This document shows positions 57,913 to 64,000 of a DNA stretch of 64,000 bases, one piece after another. Position 1 is the first letter of the stretch. Each line of letters begins with the position of its first letter. The translations under genes were made by a program, and so were the position numbers. The DNA is from Aristolochia californica (Eukaryota; Streptophyta; Magnoliopsida; Piperales; Aristolochiaceae). The notes under the pieces were generated by a model that was given only the letters and a program-made list of their open reading frames with translations, did no database searches and had not been told where the DNA came from. The stretch is taken from NCBI GenBank assembly GCA_029961685.1, contig JARWKL010000008.1, positions 16,773,981 through 16,837,980 of the forward strand. Reading direction: 5' to 3'.

Positions 57913-58434
57913 AAGTGAAAAAAAACATGGGAAGAGAAGGGAAGAAGGAAGGTGAGAGAAAGAGAGAGAGAGAGAGATAGAGAGAGAGAGACAGAGAGCT
58001 CATGGGAGGAGAAGAAAAGACGGAAGAGAGTGATAGGAGAGAAAGAGATAATGCACGAGTAGATAAAGAGAGGAAGAGAAGAACAAAGAGGAAAAAGAAT
58101 AAAGGCTTAGGCTGATTTGCCATAGCCAAACTTCTTCCAAATTAAAACCCAACATTACATCAAATAGGAAACTTCATCTTTAACTAAAACTCTTACTCTA
58201 GATATTACATCAAGTAGCAAATTAGACTTCCTAATAGGAAACTAAGATACACAAGACTCCTTTGTTGGCTAAATTTTTTGACTTTTTTGACAAAATACCA
58301 AACATTCACCTAAGTTGGAGACCCCCTTCTTCTTGCTTGGTGTCCAAGTCTTCTCCAAACTTTCTAATTTGATTCCCTTAGATCCTCCTTCCATAGCCCA
58401 TGTAAGTATAGTATAAAAATTATGAATTCTATCA
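57913..58434 (-). repeat. Chromovirus H 3' LTR, inner part
   Basis: Continues the H LTR started at 44381-44485. It matches 62930-63419 (GGGAAGAGAAGGGAAGAAGG, GGCTGATTTGCC, TACATCAAATAGGAAACT, TTTTTTGACTTTTTT). A GA-rich run (57953-57998) falls here. On the minus strand the LTR starts TGATAGAATTC, preceded by the tract CCGGGGGGTGAAA. Confidence 0.9.
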
Positions 58435-58439
58435 TTTCA

Positions 58440-58890
58440 CCCCCCGGAAGACCAAGCTTGACTTCAAGGTTGAAAAGTGGGGAATTGTTGTAAAATATCT
58501 TTTGGGCATGAGCCCATTGAACTAATAGCTGTGTGTGTAATCTTGTTCCATGTTGAACATGTTGCATTTTGAGAATGAATAAAGAATGGCAGCAGCATCA
58601 GCTTCAATGGTTAGAAGTGTGGTTGAGACAATGTGTTTCTTAACTAGGAAATATGGAAGACTGGACAAATAGAAGCTTTTACTAACAACCCCAACTTATA
58701 GGCCACCTTCCCAATTCTTTGAAGTATTTTGTAAGGTCCAAAAAATCATGGAGACAACTTTTGATTCCTCCTAGCCGCAAGAAACTATTACCTATAGGGT
58801 TGAAGCTTGAACTACGAAGTCATCAACCACAAACTCCACCTCTTAGTGCCTCTTGTCATGCTAATTTTTTGTTTGGCTAAGGTGAGCTGG
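58440..58890 (-). pseudogene. Chromovirus H integrase tail and chromodomain remnant
   Basis: Minus strand: [30 protein letters not shown] at about 58770-58690, the integrase C-terminal barrel region. Near the end, TQLLVQWAHAQK and SPLFNLEVKLGLPGGE (58530-58440) recall the plant chromodomain pattern LVQW...FPxFNLEDK...GG with its middle missing. Decayed. Confidence 0.7.
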
Positions 58891-59610
58891 TGCTTGTTGA
58901 CCTTTAATGACTAATCTCAGTCTTAAAAGGCTTCTTCTAGAGCAACGACCTTTGTAGTGCTCACCTACAGGAAGAAAAGTGGGGAGAGGCCTGCAATAGA
59001 CAACCTCAAAAGGAGACATCTTGAAGAAGTGTGATAGGAGGTATTTTAGGAATATTCAATTGCCCTTGGCAGATAAAAAGTCCATGTAATGGGTTTCTTA
59101 TTGACAAACCCTCACAACCACCTTTGTTTGGTCATCGTCTGATGGTGGTGAGTTGTGGTCATCTTCAAGGTGGTACCTTTCAAAACAAATATTCTCTAAA
59201 AAGGAGCTTATAAAATTTAGTCCTTATCCAAGAATATAGTTTATGTCATGCCATGGATTTTGCCACATGTATAACATATACTTCAACAATTGTTTTGATA
59301 GTGTGTGGATGCTGCTTGACACAAAAAGTGAGCATACTTGCTCAATGTATCCATTAGTACTAGACTATTTGTCTTTCCCGTAGATGGTGGTAGTCCCTCA
59401 ATAAAATCTATGGAAACATCTTCCATATTCTTTCTGGACGGGGCAAATACTGCAAGAGACCCGTCGGAGTAGTTGTGTCATATTTGATTATTTATCACAC
59501 GCTACTATTTAGTTTTTAACATTAGCTTTGAGCCCCAGTTAAGAAATAGTGTTTCTCACCCTATGGAAGGTTTTTAGGAAACCTGCATGATTGGTTGTGG
59601 AGAAGTTGTG
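58890..59610 (-). pseudogene. Chromovirus H integrase core remnant
   Basis: Minus strand: EMHNFSTTNHAGFLKTFHRV (zinc domain area, ~59610-59550), GRCFHRFY-stop-GTTTIYGKDK near 59390, LKMTTTHHHQTMTKQRWL near 59150 (equivalent of AYHPQTDGQTE, so the catalytic Glu region is lost), and EYS-stop-NTSYHTSS near 59030. Many stops. Confidence 0.8.
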
Positions 59611-60430
59611 CATCTCTCTCAAAATTGCATGTACCATTTCTTTGTTGTACACAGAACCACTACCCGATTATAGAGGAAGAGTAAGGAATTGACTCTTTTG
59701 TAGTTGGGGGCCAATGTACAGTCTTCCCAATCCTTAATAAGTTGTTCTAGAAGTAGTGGATCAGTGCTATACGTAGTTTTGATATCTTGTAAAACCAAAG
59801 GAACAAGAGAAGCACATAGAATAAGAAGTGTATGGTCATGTTTCCTTGGCAGACTATCAACTGTACCATTCCCATTCAGTTTTTTGTATATAATATCAAA
59901 GCCATATCTCATCAATTTAACTAACCACCTTTGCCTCATGGTGTACTAATTCTCTTTGGAAGCAAAATTTAATGTAAGCAATGGTCGGTTCAGAAAGTAA
60001 TTTTTTTCCAAATGTAGTAAGATCTCTAAAGTTGAACTGTACCAAGGTAGAGATTTCCTTACCATAGGTGGACCAAGAGAGCATTCTCCCCTTGAGAGGT
60101 CAGCTAAAGTGGGAAATAAATTGCTCTTCTTGCATCAAAACAACCTCAATTCCCAATCCAAAAGCATCACACTCAATAATTAATTTTTTAGAAAATTAGG
60201 CAGAGATTTCAAAGGGGAGGAAGTTCATATTCAGTTATTTGAGGACATAAGAATGGATATTTTTAAGTAGCAAATTTAAAGACCTAGTAATAGTAGCATA
60301 GTTTTGCAAAAATCTCCTATAATACCTTGTTAATCCCATGAAGGCTCTCAATTGTTTTGGGATGGTAGGTTGAAGTCTCTTGCATGGCTTGAATTTTGTC
60401 ATGTTCAGTTGACACCCCTTCTTTGGAGCC
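59610..60430 (-). pseudogene. Chromovirus H RNase H and connection remnant
   Basis: Minus strand: QLRAFMGLTRYYRRFLQNYA near 60350-60290, LIIECDAFGLGIEVVLMQEE near 60190, then frame 59939-59619 with MRQRWLVKLMRYGFDIIYKK and VDSLPRK (normally AADALSR). RNase H of the gypsy type. Stops separate the pieces. Confidence 0.88.
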
Positions 60431-60980
60431 CACGTGCTCTAAATAGTGAACTTTAGCTGAGGAAAAAATACACTTTGATGACTTGACTTGGAGAATCTTA
60501 ACCCTTCATGCAAATGACCTAGATGATCCTCAAAACTCTTCTTGTAGACTAGTATATCATCAAAGAAGATAAGTACACATTTCCTCAAGTAGGGCCAGAA
60601 AACGTCATTCATCAAGTATTGAAAGGAAGTCAGTGCATTAATCAGTTCAAAACGCATCACAAGAAACTCATGTTGTCCATCATGTGTTCTAAATGCGGTT
60701 TTCTAATCATCATTATTAGCTACTCAAATTTGATTGTAGCCCGAGGAAAGGTCAAGCTTAGAAGAAAATCTCTGCACCACATAATTCATCAAGTAATTCA
60801 TCAATAATGGGAAAGGGATACTTGTCTTTGGAAGTGACGTTGTTGAGGGCCTGGTTGTCCACACTAAACCTATGAGATCCATAATTTTTCTTAACTATTA
60901 AAATAAGGGAAGTGTATGGACTGTTGGTCGGATTAATTATCCCTTCTTGAAGCATCTCTTTGACTAATCTTTCTCAGTTT
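60430..60980 (-). pseudogene. Chromovirus H reverse transcriptase (FFDD box intact)
   Basis: The minus frame 60955-60758 reads MLQEGIINPTNSPYTSLILI, VKKNYGSHRFSVDNQALN and DKYPFPIIDELLDELCGAE. Then KLDLSSGYNQI near 60750. The frame 60660-60439 reads MRFELINALTSFQYLMNDVF and FFDDILVYKKSFEDHLGHL, with the two catalytic aspartates at residues 34-35. The residue pattern is nearly complete but spans two or three frames. Confidence 0.92.
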
Positions 60981-61800
60981 TCAACACATGAGAGTACTTG
61001 TAAGGCTATGTGCTGGTAGGGAGGCAGTTTGTTGGTTGAACTCAATGGTCTTGATATCTCTTTGGTGGTAAGCCATTGGTGCTGAGACAATATCATGGAA
61101 AATAGTTAATAAATTCTTCATTCGAGGGGGAATATTTTGTTCACCTTGTGCTCCTATTGGTGCCACTATTTGGAAGAAGACTGGCTTCTAAGGGTACCCA
61201 CGTATGCAAAATATCCTGCCTTAAAGAGTGAGGCTCACCATTTGAAACAACCTACCACTTATATGGTGCTGCATCAACAGAAAAATTCCATTGTCATCTT
61301 ACTAAAGTCCCATACAGCCTCTCCTAAAGTGTCCAACCATTGCATGCCTTATTACAAAATAAAAGACATATCTCTTTAACTAATTACGCTTTCATGCCAT
61401 ATTTATGAAAAGTCTTCTTATTTACCAAGATGTCACCTCTTGGACGTCTGGGCATTCTTCCTTTGACATGTGGGCTGGAGCCCCATCTTCTAACAATATG
61501 TACCATATGACCTTGGATCTCATTGTTGAGTTGCATGGTTAGAAATTGGAGTGTCCTAGAAAGGGCATGGAAGGATACTTCAGGGTTTAGTATGTGGTCT
61601 TCTGTAACAACAATTTGAGGTGATGATCTTCCTCCTCCTCCTCCTCCTCAAAAAGGTACATTTGAAATGTTTTGTATCTATGACCTAGAACAAATTTCTC
61701 GCAAAAATTAAAGCACAAACCCTTGCTTTTATAATGGACTCCATGGGGAATGAGGGTAAGCTTTGTTGGTTGTTATTGGAGTTGGGGACTGGAATGGCAG
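60981..61800 (-). pseudogene. Chromovirus H zinc knuckle, protease and RT leader remnant
   Basis: Minus strand: KQGFVL...EICSRS near 61735-61690 is the decayed gag zinc-knuckle region, followed by a Glu run encoded by CTC repeats at 61631-61649. No protease D-S/T-G was found. HDIVSAPMAYHQRDIKTIEF-like sequence near 61100 is the segment just before RT. Confidence 0.7.
61631..61649. repeat. (CTC)6 microsatellite in H
   Basis: CCTCCTCCTCCTCCTCCTC, read as poly-Glu on the minus strand in the region after gag. Confidence 0.95.
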
Positions 61801-62793
61801 AAAAGGAGGTTCCTTGGGTTGAGGCTATTAGAGTGACAGTTTTTCTTCCTGAAGTGTGGCATGGTAAATTACATGAATAAGAGTTTTAGGATGAAATACT
61901 CCCACTTCCGCCGCCAAATCAGGCTTATGTCCTCCAATGAAACTTCCCACCCGGATGTGTTCTGACTATTGAGCTCTATTTGCAATTCTTTCAAACATAG
62001 CTTGATATTCTAGACAGCCTATCTACTTGAGCTTGGTCAAGAGAGAATCGAAGTCTTGATACTGAGTGGGTTCAAAACAAACATACAGAGCTTGAAAAAG
62101 CACTTGCCAAGAGAGGAGTAGTCCTTTTCATGCCATTGGAACCACCTTCTACCATCATATTCATGATGAAATGAGACTAATAAAATCCATTGATCTTCCT
62201 CGGTTTGGTGGTAGGCAAACAATTCCTCAGCCATATAGGCCTATTTGTCTGGATCACTTTAGCGTTGCACCTAGGAAAATCCAACATGGCCATACGAGGC
62301 TATATGGAATGGAATCAAATGGGAGATTTGAGGTGAAAAATGTGGAATTGTTTGGGCAACCTTGATATGGTATGCGACATGTCAAGATGATAGGAATTAG
62401 GGTGTGATGACTGAGAGAATGGAGGTAGATTTGTGGAGAGGGAGTGTCTTGGTTAAGGAGGATGTGTGAGGTTAGGAATCGAAGAAACATTTTGGTAAGG
62501 AGATAAGTTGGGAATGGTTGGTGTAGGCAATAACGGTGGTGATGGGGAGGATACCATTTCAAAAATAGATTTGGACAAGGCTTCCGTGTCCAACATTCAT
62601 TGAAAGGGAAGAAAGTCTTGAAAGCCTCTCTTCCATGAGAGATTGCACTAGACATGTCAAGTGATCCATCTTGTTTCTCAAATTTCAAATTTTCTCCACT
62701 TGTGTGGAGAGATTTGTCCAATTTTCTGAATTGAACTCGTGAGCGGCAGCTTCCTCTTGCTATTTTAGTTCCATGTATCTCGTGTTTCACCAT
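61800..62793 (-). pseudogene. Chromovirus H gag
   Basis: ATG at 62793 (minus) opens MVKHEIHGTKIARGS, 40 bp inside the LTR, a plausible native start. The frame shifts before the retrotransposon-gag core: MAEELFAYHQTEEDQWILLVSF and RRWFQWHEKDYSSL (62234-62120), then DFDSLLTKLK-stop-IGCLEYQ, MFERIANRAQ and VGSFIGGHKPDLAAEV (62060-61920). These match the YFxxH...ALxWYQW...LxKLxQ...GSFIGGLKxEI pattern of plant gypsy gag, which packages the RNA. Confidence 0.85.
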
Positions 62794-62832
62794 GATTGAA
62801 GAAGATTACAAAGGATTACTTTAATAACACTT

Positions 62833-63419
62833 TGATAGAACCGTCGTTGGAAAGGTTCTATCTTTTCAGGAAAGTGCAAGGAAAAATTGAGAGGCTTCGG
62901 AAAAGGGTAAAAGTAGATCTAGAGAAGAAGGAAAGGGAAGAGAAGGGAAGAAGGAAGGAGAGAGAAAGAGAGAATGAGAGTGTTCGTGCAAGAAGAAGAG
63001 AAGAGGGAAAAGTTTGGAGAGAGGAGGATAGAGAAGGGACAGAGAGATAGGGCACTAGTAGAGTGAGAGGGAAGAGTGGAACAAAGAGGAAAAGGAATAA
63101 AGAGTTAAGGCTGATTTGCCCCTAACCAAGCTTCCTCTGTTTATAATTTATCCATTACATCAAATAGGAAACTCCTACTTTAACTAAAACTTTAACTAAG
63201 AGATTATATCAAATAGAAAATTAAAACTCCTAAGAGGAAACTAAGACATCTTTTTAGCTGACTAATTTTTTTGACTTTTTTTCACTAAATACCACAAATA
63301 TCCCTGGGCAGGCTCCTCCCTTCCTTGATCTTGCTTGGCACCCAAGTCTCTAAATATCTAATTTTGATTCCCCTAGCTCCCCTTGCATGACTATAGTATG
63401 AAAAATATGACTTTTATCA
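62833..63419 (-). repeat. Chromovirus H 5' LTR (587 bp)
   Basis: On the plus strand TGATAGAACCGTCG... to ...GACTTTTATCA, with inverted ends TGATA/TATCA. It has a GA-rich block at 62915-63060. The low-complexity open frames there on both strands are artefacts of that composition. A clear primer-binding site to its left was not found. Confidence 0.9.
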
Positions 63420-63704
63420 CCACATTAAACTCGAAAAGAATGGAGGTCACCCAAATCAACTCACAAGTTCTGTGCACCCTTGGTCTATATTCAACATCTT
63501 CACTGGATCTTACTACTATATTTTGTTTCTTACTTTTTCAAGTCACTAGATTTCCTTCCTCAGATGTACAAGAACCTCTTTCTTTCTCTTTCCTTCAAAT
63601 ATCTAATTATCATGTGATTTGCATATCCAAATGAATTTTCCCAGGATTTTTCATGAATCTTCTCACCAGGTAACAACATATGAAATGGTAGGTCGAGTTA
63701 CAGT
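63420..63704 (-). pseudogene. Copia K, right part: end of RT and RNase H N-terminus
   Basis: Minus strand: TVTRPTISYVV (RT end, near 63704-63672), FMKNPGKIHLDM, then GNLVT-stop-KSKKQNIVVRSSEDVEYRP and RTCELIWVTSILFEFNVV, stopping at 63420. The next codons of RNase H (KLPMVMKCDNQ) are at 44380 leftwards, so the two halves flank chromovirus H with essentially nothing missing. Flanking bases (CTGTA left, CCACA right) do not give a clear TSD. Confidence 0.88.
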
Positions 63705-64000
63705 TGTTGGCAGAGGTGGCGTCTCAAGATGGGGGGTGGGGGTGAATTTAGTGCTTATTGAAAATTTAAGTGTTAATGTAATTAAGAAATGTAAATGTAA
63801 AAAATAAAACAAAAAAACCATAACATAAAGATTTATTGATGTTCCCCTAGTGATAGTCACCCCTCAAGAACTCTAACTTGAAAAATTCATTAATCCTCAT
63901 AGTAATCATGAAAGGATTCACGGTTCCGTTGTGCCCAACCAGTGCAATCTCCAATTGTTCACCCAAAATCTCTCTTCAAGAAATAGATCTTGTACTTGAA
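63705..64000. mobile_element. Start of an unassigned LTR-like insertion in copia K
   Basis: Copia K RT stops at 63704 and TGTTGGCAGAGGTGG begins. The following GTCTCAAGATGGGGGGTGGGGGTGAAT is a type of start I associate with some plant LTRs, but the sequence leaves the window. No frame. Confidence 0.4.

Larger units (their letters stand above)
58435..62832 (-). mobile_element. Chromovirus H internal region (minus strand Ty3/gypsy)
   Basis: Minus-strand order from 62832 leftwards: gag, zinc knuckle, protease (decayed), RT, RNase H, integrase, chromodomain tail and polypurine tract, then the LTR. With its LTRs at 62833-63419 and 44381-44485/57913-58434 it is a complete but decayed element inserted in copia K. 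Confidence 0.92.

Noticed and set aside
57878..58129. Minus frame starting MAMANQPKPLFFFLFVLLF, resembling a signal peptide
   Set aside because: The Ser/Leu/Phe composition comes from the GA-rich tract of the chromovirus H LTR. The sister LTR at 62833 gives different frames.
62796..63055. Overlapping Arg/Glu-rich and Ser/Leu-rich frames on both strands
   Set aside because: Products of the GA-rich LTR block, not protein-like beyond composition.
1..64000. tRNA, rRNA, CRISPR or operon-type features
   Set aside because: None found. The tRNA-related matches are 12-base primer-binding sites of retroelements, and the sequence is eukaryotic.

Overview
The window looks like repeat-dense, probably pericentromeric, heterochromatin of a flowering plant. 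It is AT-rich. It opens with a 22-kb tandem satellite and continues into a pile-up of Ty1/copia and Ty3/gypsy (chromovirus) LTR retrotransposons whose primer-binding sites match plant initiator-Met tRNA (TGGTATCAGAGC type). No intact host gene is visible. I cannot name the species.

Layout. (1) Positions 1-22162: about 33 copies of a ~670-bp satellite. The array flips orientation near 5284, and its middle holds three almost identical 1,347-bp dimeric higher-order units. (2) 22163-23685: a minus-strand LTR fragment with its primer-binding site, then a small TRIM-like element. (3) 23686-37616: a nest on the plus strand. Copia B carries chromovirus Q in its gag, and Q carries copia A; the 5' ends of A and Q are lost. 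B is also hit by a solo LTR (TSD TCCAC) and by a non-autonomous element, C. (4) 37617-43669: the least TE-like stretch. It has weak LTR traces, an exact 125-bp tandem duplication, and one possible host exon at 43081-43331 with an EAR-type DLNxxP motif and a canonical splice donor. (5) 43670-63704: a deep nest. Minus-strand copia K is split inside RNase H by minus-strand chromovirus H. One LTR of H is split by plus-strand element F, which has an LTR-internal-LTR-internal-LTR tandem form. F in turn contains non-autonomous element D (TSD GGTCT), copia G and its inverted partner G', and solo LTRs (one with TSD CTAAG). (6) 63705-64000: the start of another LTR-like sequence.

How the parts relate. 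All gag-pol reading frames are broken by stops, frameshifts or deletions, although some catalytic motifs survive: the copia A and chromovirus Q integrase DD35E triads, and the RT YMDD/YVDD/FFDD boxes of A, B, G and H. C and D have no gag-pol of their own. However, their LTR starts, polypurine tracts and a relic of the RNase H tail match copia A/B, so A/B-type copia is the likely source of their enzymes. C, D and F also share a repeated non-coding internal module, which is the most unusual signal in the window.

Limits. Everything was read by eye. Boundaries given as about are uncertain by tens of bases, and family assignments rest on protein motifs, not on searches.
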